Below are positions 45,847-52,953 of a stretch of DNA of 64,000 nucleotides, in pieces. The stretch lies in the NCBI RefSeq assembly GCF_004682055.1, contig NZ_QUZU01000005.1, positions 1-64,000 on the forward strand, read 5' to 3'. The notes under the pieces are model-generated. The model was not told the origin of the DNA, ran no database searches, and saw only the letters and a program-made list of their open reading frames with translations. Both the position numbers and the translations under genes were made by a program. The first letter of the stretch is position 1. The number at the start of each line of letters is the position of its first letter. This DNA comes from Pseudomonas kairouanensis. Its GTDB lineage: Bacteria; Pseudomonadota; Gammaproteobacteria; Pseudomonadales; Pseudomonadaceae.

Positions 45847-46136
45847 AACGTATTTGCTCCATCTACCGCAGCTCCAAACGCAGCGGCATGTACCTGTATG
45901 TGCTCAAGAGCGATGCCCTTGAGCGTGTGCCCGAAGGCCTGCTGACCATTTTCGGCAAGCCGGCCCATGCCTTCGACCTGGTGTTGAGCCCCGAGCGCAA
46001 GCTGCAACAGGAAGACATCGTCCAGGTCCTGGAAAACCTCGACAAGCAGGGCTACCACCTGCAAATGCCGCCGGCCGAGGACGAGTACATCGAGCACTTG
46101 CCCGAAGAGCTGCTGCGCCGCAACGACCCGATGTGA
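45843..46136 (+). CDS. ycgL: YcgL-domain protein
   Basis: This 97-residue protein matches the whole YcgL/DUF709 family: [19 protein letters not shown] at the N-terminus, [21 protein letters not shown] in the middle and [18 protein letters not shown] near the end. The start is a rare TTG (45843) overlapping the rnd stop codon as TTGA; the family N-terminus and the lack of any later start decide it. Linkage with rnd is conserved in many gammaproteobacteria. Its molecular function is not established. Confidence 0.93.
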   Translation: MKRICSIYRSSKRSGMYLYVLKSDALERVPEGLLTIFGKPAHAFDLVLSPERKLQQEDIVQVLENLDKQGYHLQMPPAEDEYIEHLPEELLRRNDPM

Positions 46137-46142
46137 TCGGTG

Positions 46143-46162
46143 GGTGCCCTGTGCGGGGCACC
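46143..46162 (+). terminator. possible terminator hairpin after rnd-ycgL
   Basis: GGTGCCC and GGGCACC form a 7-bp GC-rich stem with a 6-base loop, starting seven bases after the ycgL stop. Only a short mixed T/C tract follows, so termination efficiency is doubtful. Confidence 0.45.
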
Positions 46163-46243
46163 GTCTTCAATGAAATCGTATACGTGGGCGGTGGCCGTAA
46201 GGATGCGGGCGGCCGTCTGCACTGTTTTTGAAAGGTTTTAAGC

Positions 46244-47176
46244 ATGCGTGTTCTGATTGCTGAACAGGATCATCCGCTCTACGCCCAACTGCTGGGCGAA
46301 GTTGCGCCGGACCTTGAAGTGCTCACCAGCGGCGATTCGGCCCAATTGTCACGCCTGGCCGCCGATTGCCCGGTATGGCTGGGCCAGCCGGACCTGCTGG
46401 CCACTCTGTTGCGCCAGGGCCATCAGCCTCAGTGGCTGCAATCGACCTGGGCCGGTATCACCCCGTTGCTCGCCGACGGCTTGCGACGCGACTACCGCCT
46501 GACCCGCGCCGTGGGCATCTACGGCCAGGTCATGGCTGAATTTGTCCTCACCTATATGCTGGGCCACGAGCGCGAAGTGCTGGCGCGCCTGGTCAGCCAG
46601 GTGGAGCGCAAGTGGGACGGTCGCACCGGCCAGAGCCTGGCGGGGCGCAAGGTATTGATCGTAGGCACTGGCGATATCGGCCAGAGCGTTGCCGAGTTTC
46701 TGGTGCCGTTCGGCGTGAAGCTGTACGGCATCGCCAGCACCGCGCGGGAGCAGGCACCGTTTATTGAAGTGGCCGGGCTCGATCAGTTGGGGCGGTTGGT
46801 GGGGGAGGTGGATTACGTGATCAACCTGCTGCCCAACACGCCGAGCACCCACGACCTGTACGACGCGGCGCTGTTCAAGCAATTCAAGCCCACCGGGTTG
46901 TTTATCAACGTGGGGCGTGGGGTGGCCGTGGTGGATGCCGACCTGGTTGAAGCCCTGAAGGAAGGACACTTGGCTGGCGCCGTGATTGATGTGTGCCGCC
47001 AGGAGCCGTTGCCCCAACGCCATCCGTTCTGGACCGCCTGGGGGTTGCTGCTGACCGGGCACAGTTCGGCACCGACGTCGCCGCAGTTGATGGTGGAGTT
47101 GTTTATGCAGAATGTGCGGGCGTATCAGGCCAAGCAGGCGTTGCGCGGCGAAGTGGATTTCGCACGCGGTTACTGA
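46244..47176 (+). CDS. D-isomer-specific 2-hydroxyacid dehydrogenase (GhrA-like)
   Basis: This 310-residue NAD(P)H-dependent dehydrogenase has the nucleotide-binding motif VLIVGTGDIGQSVAEFL. Catalytic residues sit in LFINVGRGVAVVD (Arg), VIDVCRQEPLP (Glu) and LLTGHSSAPT (His). Length and motifs fit glyoxylate/hydroxypyruvate reductases; the exact acid is uncertain. It is monocistronic and followed by a REPIN. Confidence 0.9.
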   Translation: MRVLIAEQDHPLYAQLLGEVAPDLEVLTSGDSAQLSRLAADCPVWLGQPDLLATLLRQGHQPQWLQSTWAGITPLLADGLRRDYRLTRAVGIYGQVMAEFVLTYMLGHEREVLARLVSQVERKWDGRTGQSLAGRKVLIVGTGDIGQSVAEFLVPFGVKLYGIASTAREQAPFIEVAGLDQLGRLVGEVDYVINLLPNTPSTHDLYDAALFKQFKPTGLFINVGRGVAVVDADLVEALKEGHLAGAVIDVCRQEPLPQRHPFWTAWGLLLTGHSSAPTSPQLMVELFMQNVRAYQAKQALRGEVDFARGY

Positions 47177-47194
47177 CGCAGCGCGGGACAATAA

Positions 47195-47283
47195 TGTGGG
47201 AGGGGGCTTGCTCCCGATAGCCGAGTGTCAGTCAACAACTGTGTGACTGATGTACCGCTATCGGGAGCAAGCCCCCTCCCACA
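47195..47283. repeat. REPIN, GGGAGGGGGCTTGCTCCCGA subtype
   Basis: Two inverted REP sequences (TGTGGGAGGGGGCTTGCTCC and its inverse, extending to CGATAG/CTATCG) surround a 35-base spacer containing TCAGTCAACAACTGTGTGACTGA. It lies between convergent genes. Confidence 0.92.
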
Positions 47284-47301
47284 CTTCGTTATGCGTCTGG
47301 C

Positions 47302-47886
47302 TTAGAGGCTGAAATCACCTTCGGACACCAACTCGCTCAACGGACGACGCGGGCTCGGTACTTCGCGGCCTTGCAGGTATTCCGGCAGGGTCGACTTGTC
47401 ACCCAGCTTGCCAATCGCCACGGCGGCATGCAGCGCATAACCTTCCGGAATCTTCAGCTCTTTGCGGGTCAACTCCTGATCGAAACCGGCCATGCCATGG
47501 GTGTGCCAACCGCTGAGGCTGGCCTGCAGCGCCAGGTGGCCCCAGGCGGAACCGGTATCAAAGGTGTGCCACAGCGCCGGGGTTTCTTCGCTGGCGCCGG
47601 GGGCGGTGAAGTCGGTTTTCGAGGCAATGATCACCAGGGCCGACGCGTGTTGCGCCCAGCCACGGTTGAATTCATTGAGCAGGCCCAGGAAACGTTCCCA
47701 GTTCGGCGTGTCGCGGCGCGCGTACAGAAAGCGCCAAGGCTGGGAGTTGTAGGCCGACGGCGCCCAGCGTGCCGCTTCGAAGAAGCTCAGCAGGGTTTCT
47801 TGCGGGATGCTCTCGCCGGTAAAGGCGCGGGGCGACCAACGTTCGGTGAACTGAGTGTGGATCGGGTAATCGGCAACGCGTGTCAT
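47302..47886 (-). CDS. nitroreductase-family FMN protein
   Basis: This 194-residue protein has the FMN-binding start RWSPRAFTGESIPQETLLSFFEAARWAPSAYN split across two helices, with QPWRFLYARR and a C-terminal AAVAIGKLGD segment. Such enzymes are flavin-dependent nitro- or enone-reductases. Homologues of this subgroup (short, with HTFDTGSAWGHLALQA) are common in pseudomonads without known substrates. It is a single gene, divergent from ycgN. Confidence 0.9.
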   Translation of the reverse strand: MTRVADYPIHTQFTERWSPRAFTGESIPQETLLSFFEAARWAPSAYNSQPWRFLYARRDTPNWERFLGLLNEFNRGWAQHASALVIIASKTDFTAPGASEETPALWHTFDTGSAWGHLALQASLSGWHTHGMAGFDQELTRKELKIPEGYALHAAVAIGKLGDKSTLPEYLQGREVPSPRRPLSELVSEGDFSL

Positions 47887-48042
47887 GGGCAGCGGTTCCT
47901 GAGGGTCAATTCGGCGTTCAAAGCTACTGCGCGCCCGCTAGACTGACAAGTGTTGTTACACCGCCAGTCGTAAGCGCTTGGTTCCACGGGCCTTGGGCAC
48001 TAGACTGGCGGCCTTTTCACCTACCGATACTGATGTAGAGCC

Positions 48043-48492
48043 ATGGCCGCCAAAGTCGAACCTTTCTGGATACGCAAAACCCTTGAACACCTCGACCAGG
48101 AGGAGTGGGAGTCGTTGTGCGACGGCTGTGGCCTGTGCTGCCTGCAAAAGCTTGAGGATGAAGACGACAACAGCGTCTATTACACGCGCATCGCCTGCAA
48201 ACTGCTCGACCTGAAAACCTGCCAGTGCAGCGACTACCCCAACCGCCGCGCCTCGGTACCCGACTGTATCCAGCTCACACCGGGCCAGGCCGACCAGTTC
48301 AAGTGGTTGCCGCCGACCTGTGGTTATCGCCTGGTCAGTGAGCGCAAGGACCTGCCCCTGTGGCACCACCTGGTCTGTGGCGACCGCGACGCCGTGCACC
48401 ATGAACGCATTTCCCAGTCCGGGCGCATGCTCAGCGAAGGCAGCGTGCCCGAAGACGACTGGGAGGATTACCTGATTTTCCGCGCGGGTTGA
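48043..48492 (+). CDS. ycgN: YcgN-family cysteine-cluster protein (UPF0260)
   Basis: This 149-residue protein has a CxxCGLCC cluster near the N-terminus ([17 protein letters not shown]), then [22 protein letters not shown] and LPPTCGYRL. The family is thought to bind an iron-sulfur cluster or zinc, but the function is unknown. It ends 13 bases before the next gene's start and is likely cotranscribed with it. Confidence 0.93.
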   Translation: MAAKVEPFWIRKTLEHLDQEEWESLCDGCGLCCLQKLEDEDDNSVYYTRIACKLLDLKTCQCSDYPNRRASVPDCIQLTPGQADQFKWLPPTCGYRLVSERKDLPLWHHLVCGDRDAVHHERISQSGRMLSEGSVPEDDWEDYLIFRAG

Positions 48493-48505
48493 ACAAGGAG
48501 TGTGT

Positions 48506-49726
48506 ATGAGGCAGCGAACCCAGCTGGCAGCAAGCCTGGTGTTGCTGGCATTGAGCATGCCTGCGTGGTGCGCCAAGAAAATCGACCTGGATTACCACGT
48601 CAAGTTGCTGCCCCAGAGCGATCAGGCCGAGGTGCGGGTGAGCCTGTCCCAGGGCTCGGCGGTGCGCAGCCTGGACTTTGACCTGGGGCGCGACGGCGAC
48701 TACAGCGACTTCAAGGCTGATGGCCAGTGGCGTATCACCGACCACCGTGGCCGGTGGCAGCCCAGCGCGAGCAAAGCCAGCCTGACTTACCGCGTACGCC
48801 TGACCCATGCGCGCAAACCCGGCCTCTATGAGGCCCGCATGACGCCGAGTTGGGCGCTGTTGCGTGGCGAAGACCTGGTGCCCCCTGCGCGGCTCGACCA
48901 GCAGGATGGCGTCGAACTGGTCTCGCGCCTGGCCTTCGAACTGCCCGCCGGCTGGAAAAGCATCGAAACCGCCTGGCCGCGCATCGGCAAGAACAAATTC
49001 CGCATCGACAATGTGTCGCGCCTGTTCGACCGCCCGACTGGCTGGATGCTGGCCGGCACCCTGGGCAGTCGCCGCGTGCGCCTGGGCGAGACTGAAGTTA
49101 CCGTGGCCTCACCCAAGGGCCAGGCCATGCGCCGCATGGATGTGCTGACCTTGCTGACCTTCGTCTGGCCCCAGGTGGAGGCGGCGTTCCCACGCCACCC
49201 CGCCAAGCTGCTGATAGTGGGTGCCAGCGACCCGATGCGCCGTGGCGCGTTCTCGGCCCGCGACTCGATCTACCTCAACAGCCGCACGCCGCTGGTCAGC
49301 GAAAACGGCAGCAGCCCGCTGATCCGCGAAGTGGTGCAGGCAATTGGGCGCTTCAACGACCACGACACCAGTGACTGGATCAGTGAGGGCATCGCCGAGT
49401 ATTACGCTATCGAACTGGTGCGTCGCGCCGGTGGGATCACCGACGAGCGCTACCAAGCGATCCAGGCGCGGTTGGCGAAGGAAGGCAAGGACGTGACCAC
49501 CTTGCGCGGCGAGCACGTCAGCGGTGCGACGGTTTCCCGGGCGGTGGTGGTGTTGCAGGAGTTGGATCGCGAGATTCGGGTGAAAACCCATAACAAGCGT
49601 TCGCTGGACGACCTGGCCCAGGCTGTGATGCGGGCCAACAGCATTACCACGGCGGAGTTTGCGCAGTTGGCTGAGAGCATTCTCGGCGAACCTTCAGTGG
49701 TGCTGGATAGCAAATTGCTGCACTGA
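48506..49726 (+). CDS. exported M1-like peptidase homologue lacking the zinc-binding histidines
   Basis: The 406-residue protein starts at ATG 48506 behind AAGGAG and has a signal peptide (LAASLVLLALSMPAWCA). The first half resembles the beta-sandwich of M1/M61 metallopeptidases and the second half the helical thermolysin-like part. Where HExxH is expected the sequence reads LIREVVQAIGRF, so both zinc histidines are replaced, while the downstream WISEGIAEYYAIEL keeps the third-ligand glutamate context. It is most likely a catalytically inactive relative. It is cotranscribed with ycgN and followed by a REPIN. Confidence 0.78.
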   Translation: MRQRTQLAASLVLLALSMPAWCAKKIDLDYHVKLLPQSDQAEVRVSLSQGSAVRSLDFDLGRDGDYSDFKADGQWRITDHRGRWQPSASKASLTYRVRLTHARKPGLYEARMTPSWALLRGEDLVPPARLDQQDGVELVSRLAFELPAGWKSIETAWPRIGKNKFRIDNVSRLFDRPTGWMLAGTLGSRRVRLGETEVTVASPKGQAMRRMDVLTLLTFVWPQVEAAFPRHPAKLLIVGASDPMRRGAFSARDSIYLNSRTPLVSENGSSPLIREVVQAIGRFNDHDTSDWISEGIAEYYAIELVRRAGGITDERYQAIQARLAKEGKDVTTLRGEHVSGATVSRAVVVLQELDREIRVKTHNKRSLDDLAQAVMRANSITTAEFAQLAESILGEPSVVLDSKLLH

Positions 49727-49750
49727 TCCAAAGCCATACACAAAACCAAA

Positions 49751-49855
49751 TGTGGGAGCGGCGGTGCGACGATTCGACTTGCTCGCGAAAGCGGTGTGTC
49801 AGTTGATACATGTGTTGACTGACACACCGCTTTCGCGAGCAAGCCCGCTCCCACA
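49751..49855. repeat. REPIN with a 15-16 base insertion in its left arm
   Basis: The right arm is a standard CGCGAGCAAGCCCGCTCCCACA. The left arm begins TGTGGGAGCGG, is interrupted by CGGTGCGACGATTCGA, and resumes CTTGCTCGCGAAAGCGG. The spacer is almost identical to that of the REPIN at 41273. It sits between convergent genes. Confidence 0.9.
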
Positions 49856-49885
49856 TTTAGATCTCCATTGTTTGGGAGATCTTCT

Positions 49886-50227
49886 TTAGCCAGTGGTTTT
49901 TTCAGCAGCCACTTCTGCTTTGGTCTTCAGGTTTTTCAGCTCAGCACCCGCCCGCTCAATCTTGGTACGCACGCTGTTCATTTCCTGGCGACCCTGCTCC
50001 AGCTTGTCTTTGAGCGAGCTGTGCCCGGTAAACCCACGCGCCAGCGCCACGCCGCCAATCGCCACCTGGATCAAGCCAAAAATCCCACCACGGCGCAGGC
50101 CTTTGCCCACCATCATCACGCCACCGGCCACCGAGCCGATGCGCTCCCAGCCGTGTACGTTCTGGGTGGGCTGGGTCTCGAAGGGGGTGTGTTCGATGAT
50201 AGGTCGCAAGGTTTTGCTGTCGCTCAT
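49886..50227 (-). CDS. DUF2892-type small inner-membrane protein
   Basis: This 113-residue protein has VHGWERIGSVAGGVMMVGKGL followed by a glycine-rich hydrophobic segment (GGIFGLIQVAIGGVALARGFTGH), the layout of the YgaP-tail/DUF2892 family with two weak membrane spans. The C-terminal 40 residues form a charged coiled coil (KDKLEQGRQEMNSVRTKIER). The role is unknown. It lies 67 bases downstream of and codirectional with the SPOUT methyltransferase gene. Confidence 0.78.
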   Translation of the reverse strand: MSDSKTLRPIIEHTPFETQPTQNVHGWERIGSVAGGVMMVGKGLRRGGIFGLIQVAIGGVALARGFTGHSSLKDKLEQGRQEMNSVRTKIERAGAELKNLKTKAEVAAEKTTG

Positions 50228-50294
50228 GATCTGTCTCCAACAAGGCTAGTGATACGTAGCTGACTGCGCGCAGGCGCCGGATGTTCCCAAAAGA

Positions 50295-50762
50295 TCAATA
50301 CTTGGGGCCCGAGCGGGTGTTGTTGCCCTTGGCCAGGCGGTCGTAGAGCACCACGTTGACGGTGGCCGCCAGGTTCATGCAACCGGTGGTCGGGATGTAC
50401 ACCACGTCTTCACACCAGTCGCGGATCTCTTTGTCGAGGGAGCCGTCTTCGGGGCCGAAGATGTACAGCGCGCGGTCGGGGTGGGTGTATTCGGGCAGCG
50501 GGCGGGCGCCGTCCACCAGTTCCACGGCGACGGGGATGCAGCCCAGGGGCAGGATCTTTTTCAGGTCATCGATGCCGATCAGTGGAATGTCGTGGTGGAC
50601 TTTCTTGGTGTCGGTGATGAAGTCCCGCGCACGCTCGTAGCGCACGCCGGTGTAGAACACCGAGGCCACGCCGTAGCAGCCGGCGGCGCGCATGACCGAA
50701 CCAACGTTTTCGGGGGATTTGGGGTTATACAGACCGATGCAGCTGTAGCGTTTATTGCCCAC
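50295..50762 (-). CDS. SPOUT (TrmH/SpoU) RNA methyltransferase
   Basis: This 155-residue protein begins at GTG 50762. It has the trefoil-knot SAM-binding motifs LYIFGPEDGSLDKEI and TTGCMNLAATVNVVLYDRL, and the N-terminal NPKSPENVGSVMRAAGCYG characteristic of 2'-O-ribose methyltransferases. The TrmL-like size suggests a tRNA substrate, but the position modified cannot be read from sequence. No ATG with a better ribosome-binding site is present upstream. Confidence 0.9.
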   Translation of the reverse strand: MGNKRYSCIGLYNPKSPENVGSVMRAAGCYGVASVFYTGVRYERARDFITDTKKVHHDIPLIGIDDLKKILPLGCIPVAVELVDGARPLPEYTHPDRALYIFGPEDGSLDKEIRDWCEDVVYIPTTGCMNLAATVNVVLYDRLAKGNNTRSGPKY

Positions 50763-50832
50763 GGGGAAGGGTGCCTTGGAGGAAAACCGCGATTATACGG
50801 CCTGGGAGTGATGGGGTGTTTGTGGGATCGCC

Positions 50833-50912
50833 TTCGCGAGCAAGCCCGCTCTCACATTTGACGGCATTCCAAAGGAGGTACGCGTACAAATGTGTGCGGG
50901 CTTGCTCGCGAA
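50833..50912. repeat. pair of REP sequences in outward-facing orientation
   Basis: TTCGCGAGCAAGCCCGCT at 50833-50850 and GCGGGCTTGCTCGCGAA at 50896-50912 are inverse copies. Their order is opposite to that in the neighbouring REPINs. They lie upstream of the SPOUT gene and downstream of the HNH gene. Confidence 0.8.
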
Positions 50913-50937
50913 GAGGCCGGTACAGGCAACCAAAATC

Positions 50938-51312
50938 TCAGTCGTCTTTCTTCATCAACCCCGCCAACGCCGCAAACGGGTTATGCGTGGCCTTGGCAAT
51001 GGTCGGGCTGCTGGTGGAGCCTTCGCCGAAGTACTGCTGGTCGGTGTAGCGTGAGTGTTCGTTGTCGTGGCAGTACAGGCACAGCAACTCCCAGTTGGAG
51101 CCGTCCTGGGGGTTGTCGTCATGGTTGTGGTTGCGGTGGTGCACGGTCAGTTCGCTCAGGCGCTTGCCGGCGAATTCACGGGCGCAGCGGCCGCACACGT
51201 GGGGGTACATTTTCAGGGCTTTGTCGCGGTAGCCCATTTCCCGGTCGCGCTGGGCATCGGCGAGGATGCGGTCCAGCTTGGCGGTGTGGGAGGGCGGGTT
51301 GGTTGAGCTCAT
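50938..51312 (-). CDS. yajD: YajD-like HNH nuclease
   Basis: This 124-residue protein has an HNH fold with the zinc-binding CGRC (in YPHVCGRCAREF) and CLYCHDNEH, and the catalytic LTVHHRNHNHDDNPQDGSNWE. It matches E. coli YajD in size and motif order; the substrate is unknown. The second ATG of an ATGATG pair (51312) is used because it is better spaced from AGGAG than the first (51315). Confidence 0.9.
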   Translation of the reverse strand: MSSTNPPSHTAKLDRILADAQRDREMGYRDKALKMYPHVCGRCAREFAGKRLSELTVHHRNHNHDDNPQDGSNWELLCLYCHDNEHSRYTDQQYFGEGSTSSPTIAKATHNPFAALAGLMKKDD

Positions 51313-51372
51313 CATGGCTCCTGTCTGTTTGGTGGTCACGGATACGCTTGATTCTAGCCGGTCGCGGCGCAA

Positions 51373-52059
51373 TTAGCCCTTGAGCTTTTCCGCAATCCAG
51401 ATGGTGTGCCGCGTGCCTTTGTTGCCATGGGCAAATACCTGCACTTCCTCGGCCTTGAACCCGGCCTTGCGCAGTTTGTCGCTGAACAGCTTGTCGGCAC
51501 TGGCCGACCACACCGCCAGCACGCCTTTGGGGCGCAGGGCCTTGGCGCAGGCGGCCAGGCCACCGGCGGAGTAGAGCCAGCTGTTGGCCTTTTGCGTGAG
51601 GCCTTCGGGGCCGTTGTCCACGTCGAGCATGATCGCGTCAAACCCCTGGGGCTCGGCCTGCAGCACGTTGGCCACGTCTTCCTGGCGGATCACGGTGCGT
51701 GGGTCCAGCAGTGGGCGGCCGGATTTCTCCCCCAGTGGGCCACGGTTCCATTCCACGACGCCTGGCACCAACTCCGCGACGACGACTTCGGCAGTCTTGC
51801 CCAGATGCTTGAGCGCCGAGGCGAGGGTGAAGCCCATGCCCAAGCCACCGATCAATACCCGTGAGTCAGGGCGACCGGCGACCTTGCGGCAGGGAATCTC
51901 TGCCAGCGCATCTTCGGAACCGTGCATGCGCGTGTTCATCAACTGGCCGCCGTCGCCGCCCTGGATCTTGATGACAAAGTCTTCACCGTATTCGAACAGG
52001 CACAAGGCACCGCCGTTGTCGGGGATCGGGGTGGTGTCCAGCAGAACGAAACGTTTCAT
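51373..52059 (-). CDS. spermidine-synthase-like SAM methyltransferase-fold protein
   Basis: This 228-residue protein has the Rossmann motif VLIGGLGMGFTLASALKHLG, the strand-2 acid in VVVAELVPGVVEWNRGPLG and FDAIMLDVDNGPEGLT. It resembles polyamine synthases, but the aminopropyltransferase substrate site cannot be confirmed; similar proteins are annotated as spermidine synthase or generic methyltransferase. It is codirectional with and 60 bases upstream of the HNH gene. Confidence 0.82.
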   Translation of the reverse strand: MKRFVLLDTTPIPDNGGALCLFEYGEDFVIKIQGGDGGQLMNTRMHGSEDALAEIPCRKVAGRPDSRVLIGGLGMGFTLASALKHLGKTAEVVVAELVPGVVEWNRGPLGEKSGRPLLDPRTVIRQEDVANVLQAEPQGFDAIMLDVDNGPEGLTQKANSWLYSAGGLAACAKALRPKGVLAVWSASADKLFSDKLRKAGFKAEEVQVFAHGNKGTRHTIWIAEKLKG

Positions 52060-52137
52060 GGAAATCTCATTGGGAAGGGCATTCTTGCGCAGTTGGGAGT
52101 AGCCTTGTGGCATTCCGGTCAGGCCATGGAGCCATCG

Positions 52138-52416
52138 ATGAAGTGCAGCATTCTAACGGTCATTGTGCTCGGCGCGCTCACATTGGGTGCGGCCCAGGCC
52201 CAAGAGGTGCAAACCGTACCGGTCACGCCGGCGCCAACCCCTGGCGCACCGGGCACCCCGACACCCACCCTGTACCCCCAAGTCACCCCGACGGCCGTGC
52301 CCAAGACAAACGGCTCGCCACCCCTGGTGCCTATCGTGCTGCCGACCCCGCCCAAGGACCAGACAGTGCCCGGCCTGCTGCAAAACGACAGCAAGCCGAA
52401 GACACCCGGCGGCTAG
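52138..52416 (+). CDS. small exported proline-rich protein
   Basis: The 92-residue protein starts at ATG 52138, which follows GGAG with six bases between. A signal peptide (MKCSILTVIVLGALTLGAAQA) precedes a mature part of repeated Pro-Thr/Val units (VTPAPTPGAPGTPTPTLYP and similar), likely disordered and possibly cell-wall spanning. No domain is recognised. Its stop overlaps the end of the convergent cNMP-binding gene by four bases. Confidence 0.65.
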   Translation: MKCSILTVIVLGALTLGAAQAQEVQTVPVTPAPTPGAPGTPTPTLYPQVTPTAVPKTNGSPPLVPIVLPTPPKDQTVPGLLQNDSKPKTPGG

Positions 52417-52886
52417 ATCTGTTGCGAAAGCAGTTGCCCATCGACCATGCGCAGGCGCTTGGACAGGGCAATGGCAATGGCGCGGATGATCTTGGCGGCC
52501 ACTCGGGGGGCTTCGTTGAGCATCTTTTCCAGGGAGTCCTTGCCCAGGTTCAACAGCACGCAGTCAGTGGCCGCCACACAGCTGGCGGAGCGACGCTCGC
52601 CGTCAAGCACGGCCATCTCCCCGAAGGCCCGGCCACTGCGCAGGGTGGCGATGGTCAGGCGCTGGCCATCGTGGTTGGTTTTTTGCACCGCCACCTGGCC
52701 GCTGTGGAGGATGCACATAAAGGTGCCCGCATCGCCTTCCAGAAAAATCACTTCGTCCTGGGCAATGCTGCTGATATTGAAGTAGCCGGCGGCCACATGA
52801 AAATCTTCCGGCAACAGTGGGTCGAACAGACCGCAGTCCATCAGCATGTCGCGGATTTCGTTGTTTAACAGTGTCGGTTGAGGCAT
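52413..52886 (-). CDS. cyclic-nucleotide-binding-domain protein (Crp-like sensor only)
   Basis: The 157-residue protein has a single cNMP-binding fold with the phosphate-binding cassette RSGRAFGEMAVLDGERRSASCVA, close to the FGE-x(7)-RSA pattern of cAMP-binding proteins. There is no C-terminal winged HTH, so it is not a transcription factor by itself; it may act on a partner protein. No partner is apparent in the window. Confidence 0.9.
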   Translation of the reverse strand: MPQPTLLNNEIRDMLMDCGLFDPLLPEDFHVAAGYFNISSIAQDEVIFLEGDAGTFMCILHSGQVAVQKTNHDGQRLTIATLRSGRAFGEMAVLDGERRSASCVAATDCVLLNLGKDSLEKMLNEAPRVAAKIIRAIAIALSKRLRMVDGQLLSQQI

Positions 52887-52953
52887 GGCTGCAATCTTGG
52901 TCCATCAATCAATAGGCGGTCCTGTGTTCAGACAAAACCGCCGCGCGAAGTTC

